From Olegusella massiliensis (lineage in GTDB: Bacteria; Actinomycetota; Coriobacteriia; Coriobacteriales; Atopobiaceae), in contig NZ_FLLS01000002.1 of NCBI RefSeq assembly GCF_900078545.1, forward strand, positions 62,001-126,000: 64,000 nucleotides of DNA, read 5' to 3'. Below are positions 16,226 through 24,905 of the stretch, piece by piece. The number at the start of each line of letters is the position of its first letter. Position 1 is the stretch's first letter. Position numbers and translations under genes: made by a program. The notes below the pieces were generated by a model, which had not been told where the DNA came from, made no database searches, and worked only from the letters and a program-made list of their open reading frames with translations.

Positions 16226-17515
16226 TTAGACTTCAGAGTTTGACTCATCTGGAGAGCTTGAATCTACTTGAGGGTTTTCATTGTCGCCTTCAAGGCTTTG
16301 TTCGCTCTCGTCAGACACAGCGCTACTACCATCATCAGAGCCCGTATTACCCTGACTCTTTGATCCACTGGAATTTGCTGCAATGACAGAATCATCGGTA
16401 CTGACGCCTTCACCTAAAGCGCCCGTTCCTTCTTGGACATTATCTGATTCAATCATGCGATATGACGGATTACTTGCTACGCGAACGTTGATATAGGTAA
16501 TCTTGCCCGGATGCTTTTTGAGCAAAGCCAAAATAACTGATTCTTTGGCAGTAATATCTGTTGCCTTACCCAAAGAAACGGTAACACCTGACTTGAGCGT
16601 ACAACTCACACTCGCAGCAGACGGTGCAGAATAACTCAAAATCTGTTTCGAAAGCTCTTTGGTAAAGTCTTCATCAAACTTGATAGCAGCTTGCAAACTC
16701 TCGGCTTTGGCCTGAGAGCCAGCATGCGGATTGAGTTTTGCCGGTGAGTCTGCAATAAGCAGGGCTCCCATACTCTGAGCTTTCTTGAGTACAGCGGCTT
16801 TGAAACTTTCACCGCTTTCGGCTTTGACCGAGATGGGCTCTAACCATACGTCGCCATCACCCAAACACCACACAACCTCACTGCCATTCATAATGACTAA
16901 AGCCCTTACCTTATGCTCGGTCACCGTAATTTTGAGGGTTGAAGGAAAGACACGTGATAGATGTACCTCAGCAACCCAGGGATTACGCTTGATGTTTTCC
17001 TCAATTTTGTCAGCGTCAAAATTGAGCAGCGTTGCTCCCTCTTCTACTTGAGCAAGACGCACAATACTGCTATCCGAGACATGCTCACTAGAGGTCGCCA
17101 CCACATTGTTAATAGTAAAGACGCTTGTATATGAAAGAGCAGTAAGCGCAATAACTCCAATAACAGCGAGTGTAGCCAATACAATGACCGCAATAGCAAT
17201 GCTCTTGAGGGTTGGGGTATGCCGCGCACCCTCATCAGACGGTGTTGTTGACTGACGCTGGCTACGGCGTGCGGCAGGAGATGGCGCAGCAAAGATTTGC
17301 TTCTTTTTAGGAGTCGCCGAAGCTGCTGGTACAGGGGTTTGCAGACGTCCTGTTTGAACAGAACGTTTGCCTATTTTAGGTAGACGTGAACCTGCACTGC
17401 TCGTAGCTGCTGAAAGCTTAGGCGTGCTCTTCTTGCTACCCCCAGTCACAGAAGCTTTGCTTCGTGGGGTGGGCTTACGGGGAGTTGGCTTTTTTGGTGT
17501 GTTGTCTTGAGCCAT
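16226..17515 (-). CDS. ftsQ: Cell division protein FtsQ/DivIB
   Basis: A 429-residue single-pass divisome protein. A basic Pro/Ser/Lys-rich cytoplasmic N-terminus of about 105 residues precedes one transmembrane helix (IAIAVIVLATLAVIGVIAL). Next come a POTRA domain (FTINNVVATSSEHVSDSSI, GATLLNFD, NPWVAEVHLSRVFPSTLKITVTEH) and the FtsQ beta domain. The last 60 or so residues are Ser/Glu/Asp-rich and probably disordered. Both tails make it longer than most relatives. It follows murB by 11 bases, so the two are likely cotranscribed. Confidence 0.88.
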   Translation of the reverse strand: MAQDNTPKKPTPRKPTPRSKASVTGGSKKSTPKLSAATSSAGSRLPKIGKRSVQTGRLQTPVPAASATPKKKQIFAAPSPAARRSQRQSTTPSDEGARHTPTLKSIAIAVIVLATLAVIGVIALTALSYTSVFTINNVVATSSEHVSDSSIVRLAQVEEGATLLNFDADKIEENIKRNPWVAEVHLSRVFPSTLKITVTEHKVRALVIMNGSEVVWCLGDGDVWLEPISVKAESGESFKAAVLKKAQSMGALLIADSPAKLNPHAGSQAKAESLQAAIKFDEDFTKELSKQILSYSAPSAASVSCTLKSGVTVSLGKATDITAKESVILALLKKHPGKITYINVRVASNPSYRMIESDNVQEGTGALGEGVSTDDSVIAANSSGSKSQGNTGSDDGSSAVSDESEQSLEGDNENPQVDSSSPDESNSEV

Positions 17516-17526
17516 ACGTAACTTTC

Positions 17527-18441
17527 CTATATCTCAAAACCGAGGAGCTTAAGCTCGGAATGTAAATCAACGGAACTATTTGCCAAGACTTCACTATGTA
17601 CACGATTCATCAAGGCAAGCACATCAGCTGCGCAGGCTCCACCACGATTGACCACATAATTTGCTTGGCTAGGATGCAATTGTGCGCCACCTTCACGAGC
17701 TCCGCGCAAACCACAACGTCTCACCAATTCATTCACCGACGCAGCACGTGGTTCTACAAAAAGCGCCCCACAACTCTGAGCACCTAAAGGCAAAATACTA
17801 CGCTCACCAAGATGCGTTTCCATCTTCTGAGCAATTGCCTCTACCTGAGCTGGCTGCAAAGAAAAAGTAACTTCGAGGATAATCTCGTCTGTTGGCAAAG
17901 AACACCACCGACGATCCCAATCAATCTCTGCAGCTGGACGCCGAACGAGTCCTACACCAGGTTTAAGGCTTACTACATCGTGCACGATACTACTCAGCCA
18001 GCGACGTTCAGTACCAGCATTCATTAAGAGTGCCCCGCCTACGCTACCTGGAATACCTGCGAGAAACTCCATACCAGAAAGTCCTGCTGTAAGAGCAGTT
18101 GAGCAGGCCTTAGCCAGACGAGTCGCAGCACCAGCAGTTACCATGCCTGTTGGGCCGTCTACACTGAGCTTTTCAAACTCCCCTGTCAGGACAATAACGC
18201 AACCACGGTAACCCTCATCAGAAGCAAGTATTGATGACCCACGGCCTAAAATAACCCAAGGCAGTTTCTGCATACTCAGCACTTCTAACGTACGCGAAAG
18301 TGCTGCATAGTCATGCGGAGCAACATAAAGCGCCGCGGCGCCACCAATGCGCACAGACGTCAAGCGAGACAGAGCTACGTCCCGTTTTACCTCAGCATGT
18401 ATCTTCCCCGAAAGGGCTATGTAGGCATTAAATACGCTCAC
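17527..18441 (-). CDS. murB: UDP-N-acetylenolpyruvoylglucosamine reductase MurB, divergent
   Basis: A 304-residue FAD enzyme that reduces UDP-GlcNAc-enolpyruvate to UDP-MurNAc. The FAD domain is clear: TSVRIGGAA, ILGRGSSIL, GLSGMEFLAGIPGSVGGALLMNAG. The C-terminal part has GLRGAREGGA and VDLHSELKLLGF, which keeps the late glutamate. The segment that normally reads CGSVF, with the serine (sometimes cysteine) that protonates the substrate, reads CGALF here: residue 226 is alanine, encoded by GCG. The YRxS segment is also altered. The start overlaps the murC stop (ATGA), and the gene is complete without frameshift. Confidence 0.85.
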   Translation of the reverse strand: MSVFNAYIALSGKIHAEVKRDVALSRLTSVRIGGAAALYVAPHDYAALSRTLEVLSMQKLPWVILGRGSSILASDEGYRGCVIVLTGEFEKLSVDGPTGMVTAGAATRLAKACSTALTAGLSGMEFLAGIPGSVGGALLMNAGTERRWLSSIVHDVVSLKPGVGLVRRPAAEIDWDRRWCSLPTDEIILEVTFSLQPAQVEAIAQKMETHLGERSILPLGAQSCGALFVEPRAASVNELVRRCGLRGAREGGAQLHPSQANYVVNRGGACAADVLALMNRVHSEVLANSSVDLHSELKLLGFEI

Positions 18442-19868
18442 AAGCTCTCGCTTGTCCCTTCCGCGTCACGCTCTCGTAGAGCATCAAGCAAAGCTGGCCC
18501 AACCTGAGTAACATCGCCCGCACCCTGAGTAATCACCAAATCACCTGGACGGCATAATTGGACAAGCTGGGAGATAAGCTTACGACGATTAGGCTGATAT
18601 TCCACCTGTTGAACATGCCCGTTGTCTTTGACCGAATTTGCAACCGTTTTACCCGAAACGCCAGGAATCGGCATTTCCCCAGCAGAAAAAACGTCCATCA
18701 CTACAAGCACATCAGCATTATCAAAAGCAGCGCCAAATTCACTCGCCAGCGCCTGAGTTCTGCTGTAGCGATGCGGTTGAAAAACGCAGACTACGCGTTC
18801 AAAGCCTAGTTTGGAAGCCGCAGTAAGGGTAGCCTCAATCTCAGTGGGATGGTGTCCATAATCATCAACCACAGTGATTCCTGCTACATCACCGACATGC
18901 GTAAAACGACGGTGGGCACCCTTGAACTCGGCTACAGCTGCAGCTGCCTTTTCAAGGTCAAGATTCAAAACGCCCGCTACCGCAAGAGCAGCTGTTGCAT
19001 TTGCCATATTGTGCTCACCTGGATTGGCGTGTAAACCAGAATGCACCGTCACACCACAAGGGCAGACCACATCAAAGTAACTCTGCAGGCCCCGCTGCGT
19101 CTCACTAGGCACACAGCGATAATCGACATTTTCACCAAAACCATAGGTCACGACCTTGCAACCTGTAGACTTGGCAAGTTCAACATAGTGGGGATTGTCA
19201 CCAAAGATAACAATGGTGCCCTCTTCGCCTACCAGCTCCATGAACTGACAAAAGGTCTTCTCGATATTCTCCAGCGTGCCGTAGTGATCGAGGTGATCGG
19301 CCTCAATGTTGGTTACAACAACCACATTGGGATTGAGAAAGAGAAAAGAGCCATCAGACTCATCTGCTTCGCAGACAAAGTAGCCACCAGAACCATTGCG
19401 ACCATTGGTGCCATATTCCTCAACGATGCCACCAATGAGGAAAGAAGGGTCACAACCTAGATGGTCAAGCATGGTGGCCACCAGAGAGCTTGTTGTAGTT
19501 TTTCCATGGGTGCCAGCAACGGCAATCGTCTTTGCACCCTCTCCCAGCGCAGAAAGCATCTGAGCACGACGCCAGACGGTAATACCCAGCTCACGCGCAC
19601 GAACAAGCTCGGGGTTAGTCTCGGGAATTGCGGTAGAAATAACAACCACATCGGGCTTGAGCTCGTCAATAGTTGCTGCTTGATGACCAATGCGGACATC
19701 AATGCCCGCATGCTCTAGGTCACGCACGTAACTCGAGTTCTTCAGATCAGAACCTGTGACCTTGCAACCCCGCTGAAAAAGAACAAGCGCAATACCACTC
19801 ATGCCTGCGCCACCGATACCAATAAAATGTGCACTCGAGAACTTAGGAGCCTGGGTAGTTTGAGTCAT
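18438..19868 (-). CDS. murC: UDP-N-acetylmuramate-L-alanine ligase
   Basis: A 476-residue Mur ligase that adds L-alanine to UDP-MurNAc using ATP. It has the N-terminal HFIGIGGAGMSGIA, the P-loop VAGTHGKTTTSS, the central EADESDGSF and DHLDHYG, and the C-terminal DDYGHHPTEIEAT. The ATG at 19868 follows GAAGAGGCTTAC; a frame open 28 codons further upstream lacks family similarity. In other genomes murC follows murG directly. Here 7 kb of opposite-strand genes lie between, so murC must have its own promoter in the roughly 280 bases before tetR. Confidence 0.95.
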   Translation of the reverse strand: MTQTTQAPKFSSAHFIGIGGAGMSGIALVLFQRGCKVTGSDLKNSSYVRDLEHAGIDVRIGHQAATIDELKPDVVVISTAIPETNPELVRARELGITVWRRAQMLSALGEGAKTIAVAGTHGKTTTSSLVATMLDHLGCDPSFLIGGIVEEYGTNGRNGSGGYFVCEADESDGSFLFLNPNVVVVTNIEADHLDHYGTLENIEKTFCQFMELVGEEGTIVIFGDNPHYVELAKSTGCKVVTYGFGENVDYRCVPSETQRGLQSYFDVVCPCGVTVHSGLHANPGEHNMANATAALAVAGVLNLDLEKAAAAVAEFKGAHRRFTHVGDVAGITVVDDYGHHPTEIEATLTAASKLGFERVVCVFQPHRYSRTQALASEFGAAFDNADVLVVMDVFSAGEMPIPGVSGKTVANSVKDNGHVQQVEYQPNRRKLISQLVQLCRPGDLVITQGAGDVTQVGPALLDALRERDAEGTSESL

Positions 19869-20075
19869 GTAAGCCTCTTCTCTTGCAAATACATTTTTAA
19901 ATACTTTAACGGATAGAGAAGTACTTGGTCGCCTACAGCAAACAGTTGCCATGAAAAGACCCTCTTATCTTGCCTCGTCACCTACTCAGCAGCGCGTCAT
20001 GACTTCATTTCGAAAGAGATTGTGTGCCGTCCAACGCACAAACAGTCCCAACGTAATGCCGCAAGAAAATCATGG

Positions 20076-20104
20076 TTGACATCTAAGTTAGCAAGCATTA
20101 ACTT
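20076..20104 (+). promoter_or_regulatory. tetR promoter
   Basis: TTGACA (20076-20081) is followed after 17 bases by TAACTT (20099-20104). An inverted repeat overlaps the spacer and the -10, as expected for autorepression. Confidence 0.6.
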
Positions 20105-20105
20105 A
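20084..20105. promoter_or_regulatory. Candidate TetR operator 1
   Basis: TAAGTTA and TAACTTA form a perfect 7-bp inverted repeat with an 8-base spacer over the -10 region of tetR. The half-site AGTTAG recurs in the palindrome in front of the transporter genes at 20805-20822. Confidence 0.6.
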
Positions 20106-20107
20106 CT

Positions 20108-20126
20108 GTGATAACAACGTTATCAC
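20108..20126. promoter_or_regulatory. Second palindrome in the tetR leader
   Basis: GTGATAAC and GTTATCAC form a perfect 8-bp inverted repeat around a 3-base centre, just downstream of the tetR promoter. It differs from the AGTTAG-type sites, so it may bind another regulator or be a variant operator. Confidence 0.5.
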
Positions 20127-20152
20127 CCTTGAAATCTGCACATAGGAGCAGT

Positions 20153-20776
20153 ATGGCAACCTTCGATAAAGCAATTGATCCAATGATTAAGGAGAGTGCA
20201 AAAGAAGAATTTCTAGAAAAGGGTTTCCTTAACGCATCTCTGCGTAAAATTTGCGCGAAGGCTGGCGTCACAACGGGAGCGTTGTACAAGCGTTACGGTG
20301 GAAAAGAAGACCTTTTCCAAGCACTGGTGCAGCCTACCGTGGACGATATCGACGCGGTCATTGCATCCAAGAGCATCAATTACTCCACAATGACAGATGG
20401 TCAGCTCTACGACATGTGGACGCTAACCGAAGGCTATATGGACTGGTGGTTCGAATTCATGATCGCCCGAAAAGATGGCTTCACACTGCTCGTCAAGTGC
20501 TCGGAGGGAACGCGCTATCAGGACTTCCAACACGAACTTGTCGAAAAAGTATGCGCGGAAACCTACAAGTGTTATCAAGCAGCAGCGGATCGCAGCCTTG
20601 CCAGAGTCGGCATCACTCCGCGGGAACTTCACGTGCTGACAACCGCATTCTGGAGCACGATGTTCGAACCTTTCATACATGATTTCACCGACGAGGAAAT
20701 CCGGCTCCACTGTCAGCTGACCATCCAATTCATCGATTGGCATCGCGCCCTTGGCTTTTCGGAGCCGAAGGCCTGA
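20153..20776 (+). CDS. TetR/AcrR family regulator
   Basis: A 207-residue DNA-binding repressor. The N-terminal helix-turn-helix (ASLRKICAKAGVTTGALYKRYGGKEDLFQAL) is typical of the family; the ligand-binding remainder is Trp/Tyr-rich and unassigned. The ATG at 20153 is preceded by AGGAG. It is the first gene of the plus-strand insertion in the dcw cluster. Palindromes lie both at its own promoter and before the ABC genes 60 bases downstream, which suggests it controls itself and the transport operon. The inducing ligand is probably the transported compound or a related metal complex, but this is inference. Confidence 0.85.
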   Translation: MATFDKAIDPMIKESAKEEFLEKGFLNASLRKICAKAGVTTGALYKRYGGKEDLFQALVQPTVDDIDAVIASKSINYSTMTDGQLYDMWTLTEGYMDWWFEFMIARKDGFTLLVKCSEGTRYQDFQHELVEKVCAETYKCYQAAADRSLARVGITPRELHVLTTAFWSTMFEPFIHDFTDEEIRLHCQLTIQFIDWHRALGFSEPKA

Positions 20777-20804
20777 TAAAGAAGAGTTTATTTTTTAGCT
20801 ATCG

Positions 20805-20822
20805 AGTTAGATAAATCTAACT
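20805..20822. promoter_or_regulatory. Candidate TetR operator 2, before the ABC/ECF operon
   Basis: AGTTAGAT and ATCTAACT form a perfect 8-bp inverted repeat with a 2-base centre, 15 bases before the GTG start of the first ABC gene. It shares the AGTTAG core with the repeat at the tetR promoter. Confidence 0.65.
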
Positions 20823-20837
20823 AAGAGAGGTGATTCA

Positions 20838-22568
20838 GTGTTTAAAAAAGTCCGACCATACATGGAAGGATACATGGGCTACACATACAAGGCAGTGGCG
20901 TGCGTCTGCATCGCCATCGTGTTGGGCGTCGTCCCATACTTCTTCCTGTATCAAATCCTTGTTCCACTAATCGCAGGACAATCGCTGGAAATGGGATACG
21001 TGCTGCTAATAGTGACGTGTACAGCGGTGTGTCTGGCGGGCAACGCGGTACTGTATGTGAAAGGCCTTGAATATTCCCATATCTGTGCCTATAACACGTT
21101 GAAGAATATCCGCACCATCCTGCAGCAAAAGCTGGAGATGCAGCCGCTTGGCACCATTCGTGAACTAGGCAACGGACGCATCAAAAAGATGTTCACCGAT
21201 GACATCGAAACCATCGAGATCTTGCTTGCGCACGCCATTCCCGAAGGCATCGGAAACTTGCTCGTACCAGTTATTGTGATTTTAGCCATGTTCTTCGTGG
21301 ACTGGAAACTTGCCCTGCTATGCATCGCCTCCCTGCCGTTGGGCCTGCTGGCCATGGGCATGATGTACAAGGCGGGCATGAGTCGCATGGACGCCTACTA
21401 CGGCTCAGCAGCAAAGATGAACAACACCATCATCGAGTACATCAACGGCATGGAGGTCGTAAAGATCTTCAACCGCGACGGCGAAAGCTATAAGCGCTTT
21501 AAGACCGACATCACGAGCTACCGCGACTTCACGCTGGCGTGGTACAAGGTCTGCTGGCCCTGGATGGCGCTCTATTCCAGCATCATCCCTTGTGTGGCAC
21601 TGTTCACGATTCCCGTCGGTGCTTGGTTTGTGTTACAGGGCTGGAGCACGCTGGCCAACCTCATCCTAGTTGTGTGCATGTCGTTTGCAGTGGGGTCACC
21701 ACTGCTGAAGGCCATGAGCTTCGGCGGTAAGTTCCCGCAACTCAACTACAAGATCGACGAGCTGGAGAAGCTCATTGAGCATCCTGCGCTCAAGCAATCC
21801 GAGCGCAGCTTTGAGGGCGCAAACCACGATATCCGTTTCGAGAATGTGCACTTCACCTACAAGGATACCGAGGTCATCCATGGCATCAACCTGGAACTGA
21901 ATGAAGGCACCATGACAGCACTTGTAGGCGAGAGCGGCAGCGGGAAATCCACCCTGGCAAAGCTGCTGGTACACTTCTACGACCTTGACAGCGGACGCAT
22001 CACACTGGGCGAGCAGGACCTAACCGACATGCGCATCGAGGCACTGAACGATCAGATCTCCTACGTTTCTCAGGAGCAGTTCCTGTTCAACACCAGTCTG
22101 TACGAGAACATCCTCATTGGCCGACCTGAGGCCAGCCGTGAGGAGGTGTTAGAAGCTGCCCGCCGTGCACAATGCGATGAGTTCCTTGCGCGTCTTTCCC
22201 AAGGAATCGACACGCCCGCAGGCGATGGTGGAAAGATGTTATCCGGCGGCGAGCGACAGCGCATCTCTCTCGCGCGGGCATTACTGAAGGATTCTCCGGT
22301 CATCGTGCTGGACGAGGCAACTGCATTCATCGACCCGGAAAACGAGGAGAAGATGAACGCCGCCATCTCCGAGATTATAAAGGGCAAGACAGTGTTGGTC
22401 ATCGCCCACCGGTTGCACACCATTACAGGGGCAAACAAGATAGTTGTGCTAAAAGGCGGCACCATAGATGCGCAAGGCACGCACGAAGAGCTGCTGGACG
22501 CTTCGGAGGAATACCGACGCCTGTGGGCGGCTGCGCAGGAGAGCGCCGCATGGGAGGTAAGGGCATGA
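20838..22568 (+). CDS. ABC half-transporter, exporter fold, first of a pair
   Basis: A 576-residue protein with a six-helix type IV (exporter-fold) membrane domain followed by an ATPase domain. Walker A is GESGSGKST at about residue 364, the signature is LSGGERQRISLARALL and Walker B is VIVLDEAT followed by AFIDPE; the H-loop is VIAHRLH. It starts at GTG with GAGAGGTGATTCA before it. The neighbouring half-transporter overlaps it by four bases, so a heterodimer is likely. Exporter-fold pairs of this kind (IrtAB, YbtPQ) can import metallophores; next to an ECF S/T/A set, import is as plausible as export. Codon use is richer in G and C than in the flanks. Confidence 0.85.
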   Translation: MFKKVRPYMEGYMGYTYKAVACVCIAIVLGVVPYFFLYQILVPLIAGQSLEMGYVLLIVTCTAVCLAGNAVLYVKGLEYSHICAYNTLKNIRTILQQKLEMQPLGTIRELGNGRIKKMFTDDIETIEILLAHAIPEGIGNLLVPVIVILAMFFVDWKLALLCIASLPLGLLAMGMMYKAGMSRMDAYYGSAAKMNNTIIEYINGMEVVKIFNRDGESYKRFKTDITSYRDFTLAWYKVCWPWMALYSSIIPCVALFTIPVGAWFVLQGWSTLANLILVVCMSFAVGSPLLKAMSFGGKFPQLNYKIDELEKLIEHPALKQSERSFEGANHDIRFENVHFTYKDTEVIHGINLELNEGTMTALVGESGSGKSTLAKLLVHFYDLDSGRITLGEQDLTDMRIEALNDQISYVSQEQFLFNTSLYENILIGRPEASREEVLEAARRAQCDEFLARLSQGIDTPAGDGGKMLSGGERQRISLARALLKDSPVIVLDEATAFIDPENEEKMNAAISEIIKGKTVLVIAHRLHTITGANKIVVLKGGTIDAQGTHEELLDASEEYRRLWAAAQESAAWEVRA

Positions 22569-24304
22569 TCGCATTCATCAGCAGAATCCTGAAGGTTGCG
22601 CAGGACTTGCGCAGGAGGATCTACGGGGCCGCCGTGTGCTCTTTCTTGAAGGCACTTCTGGGCAAAGCGCCCATCGTGGTTATGTTCTTCCTGATCATGG
22701 GCTTTTTAAATAACACCGTCACGAACATGAGCTGCCTCTGGGCGGGCATCGCGATCGTAACCTGCATCGCATTGCAGTGCATGTTCCAGAACATCGCTGA
22801 CCGACTCCAATCCGCAGCTGGCTTCGAGATTTTCGCGGATATGCGCCTAAAGCTAGGTGAACACCTACGGAAGATGCCTATGGGCTTCTTCACGGAGGGC
22901 AACATCGGACGTATAAGCTCCGTTCTTTCCACTGATATGAACTTTATCGAAGAGAACCTGATGATGGTACTGGCCGACTTGATGAGTTACATCTTTTCCG
23001 CTGTCATTTTCATCCTGTTCCTGTTCGTCTTCGATTGGCGGCTAGGGTTGCTTGGCCTGCTCATCAGCAGCATCGTGTTTTGCATCGGTGAGGCTATGAA
23101 GAAGAATACGCTGATGCACTCCAACGAGCGCCAAGAAACAAGTCAGCAGCTCACCGAGGCTGTCATCGACTTCACTGAGGGCATGGGCATCATCAAGACC
23201 TACAACATGCTGGGTGAGAAGTCTAAGGAGTTAACGGAAAGCTTCCAAGCATCATGCGACAAGAACTTGAGCTTCGAATTCGATTTCGCGCCTTGGGCGA
23301 AAGCACTCAACCTTACCTGCGGGATTGGCAGCGCCACAATGCTCGGCGCCATGTGGCTGCTATACCAAAGAGAATCTCTATCGCTTGCTTTCTTCATCGG
23401 TATGCTGCTGTTTGTGTTCGAGCTGTTCAGGCCGCTCAAAGCCTTTTACGGGCAGGTAGCTCGGCTCACCGTGATGGACGCCTGCTTAGATCGCATTGAG
23501 GCAATATTTGCTGAACCAGAGCTTTCGGACAGCGGCAACAAGGCAATCCCAGCTAACGGCTCACCAGAAATCGAGTTTGAGGACGTCAGCTTTGCCTACG
23601 ACAACAAAGATGTCCTTCACAAAATCAGTTTTGTAGCGCAACGTAACACCATGACGGCACTCGTCGGACCCTCTGGCGGCGGAAAATCAACCATCGCCAG
23701 CCTTCTCGCCCGCTTCTGGGACGTGCGAGAAGGCAGTATACGACTTCGCGGTAAGAACATCCGCGAGGTACCGCTTGCCCAGGTAATGGACAATATCAGC
23801 ATGGTATTCCAGCGGGTCTACTTGTTCCAAGACACGATATATAACAACATCGCCATGGGTCGCACGGACGCCTCAAAAGAAGAAGTGTACACAGCTGCAA
23901 AGAAGGCTCGATGCTACGACTTTATCATGGCACTGCCACAAGGCTTCGACACAATGGTCGGCGAGGGCGGCATGTCACTTTCTGGCGGTGAGCAGCAGCG
24001 CATCTCCATTGCGCGTTGCATTCTCAAGGACGCCCCCATCATCGTCTTGGACGAGGCCACAGCCAGCGTAGACGCGGATAACGAGAGGTGCATCCAGGAT
24101 GCAATATCTGAGCTCGTGAATAACAAGACTGTGCTGGTCATCGCTCACCGCCTACACACAATCGCTGGTGCTGACCAGATTCTGGTGGTGAACGACGGAC
24201 AAATCGTCGAGCGCGGGGATCACGAGACGCTCATAACGCAAGGCGGCATCTACGCGGACATGGTCCAAAAAAGAGCTTCCATGCGTAGTTTCATGGACAA
24301 ATAG
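22565..24304 (+). CDS. ABC half-transporter, exporter fold, second of a pair
   Basis: A 579-residue partner of the preceding gene: an N-terminal membrane domain of about 300 residues, then an ATPase with Walker A GPSGGGKST near residue 368, signature LSGGEQQRISIARCIL, Walker B IIVLDEAT followed by ASVDAD, and H-loop VIAHRLH. Both nucleotide-binding domains of the pair keep their motifs, so neither looks degenerate. The start ATG overlaps the upstream TGA (ATGA) and is preceded by GGGAGG; a longer frame inside the upstream gene is rejected. Ten bases separate it from the ECF S-component gene. Confidence 0.85.
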   Translation: MIAFISRILKVAQDLRRRIYGAAVCSFLKALLGKAPIVVMFFLIMGFLNNTVTNMSCLWAGIAIVTCIALQCMFQNIADRLQSAAGFEIFADMRLKLGEHLRKMPMGFFTEGNIGRISSVLSTDMNFIEENLMMVLADLMSYIFSAVIFILFLFVFDWRLGLLGLLISSIVFCIGEAMKKNTLMHSNERQETSQQLTEAVIDFTEGMGIIKTYNMLGEKSKELTESFQASCDKNLSFEFDFAPWAKALNLTCGIGSATMLGAMWLLYQRESLSLAFFIGMLLFVFELFRPLKAFYGQVARLTVMDACLDRIEAIFAEPELSDSGNKAIPANGSPEIEFEDVSFAYDNKDVLHKISFVAQRNTMTALVGPSGGGKSTIASLLARFWDVREGSIRLRGKNIREVPLAQVMDNISMVFQRVYLFQDTIYNNIAMGRTDASKEEVYTAAKKARCYDFIMALPQGFDTMVGEGGMSLSGGEQQRISIARCILKDAPIIVLDEATASVDADNERCIQDAISELVNNKTVLVIAHRLHTIAGADQILVVNDGQIVERGDHETLITQGGIYADMVQKRASMRSFMDK

Positions 24305-24314
24305 GAGGAAAAAC

Positions 24315-24905
24315 ATGGAAGAAAACAACAAACTTGCCGTAAAGGACCTCATCAATATTGGCGTGTTCACCTCACTCTACTTCATGGTGTTTTTCGTCGT
24401 CAGCTTCATCGGGTATATCCCAATCCTGTTGGTTCTTCTTCCTGCCATCTGCCCCATCGTTGCGGGAATCCCGTATATGCTCTTCCTCACAAGGGCGAAG
24501 AAATTTGGCATGGTAACCATCATGGCACTTATCCTAGGCCTGCTGGAGCTGGTGATGGGACGACCTTGGCCGGTACTCTTCATCGCAATTGCTGCTGGAT
24601 TGTGCGCCGACCTGATCCTTAAGGCTGGCCAATACAAGAGTGTGAAATCCTGTGTACTCTCTTCTGGCATTCTTTCCTTGTGGATGATAGGCATGGCGCT
24701 ACCCTTGTTCTTCAGCTATCGCGACAACTACCTTGCCGGCCTTGTCAGTAGCTACGGTCAAGCCTACGTAGACACCCTTGCTAGCCTCACACCAGATTGG
24801 GCGTTGTTCGTATTGATCGCGCTGTGCTTTGTGGGCGGCATTATCGGCGGTCTTATGGGCTCAGCAGTACTGAAGAAGCACTTCAGGAAGGCGGGTATGG
24901 CCTGA
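24315..24905 (+). CDS. MptD/Trep_Strep family ECF transporter S component
   Basis: A 196-residue integral membrane protein with about six hydrophobic helices. Its pattern (DLINIGVFTSLYFMVFF, GIPYMLFL, ADLILKAGQYKS, SLWMIGMALPLFF) matches the family called MptD or Trep_Strep, as I recall it from genome annotation. S components bind the substrate and pair with a T component and two ATPases. The substrate of this family has not, to my knowledge, been established. It starts after AGGAGG and overlaps the T-component start (TGATG). Confidence 0.75.
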   Translation: MEENNKLAVKDLINIGVFTSLYFMVFFVVSFIGYIPILLVLLPAICPIVAGIPYMLFLTRAKKFGMVTIMALILGLLELVMGRPWPVLFIAIAAGLCADLILKAGQYKSVKSCVLSSGILSLWMIGMALPLFFSYRDNYLAGLVSSYGQAYVDTLASLTPDWALFVLIALCFVGGIIGGLMGSAVLKKHFRKAGMA

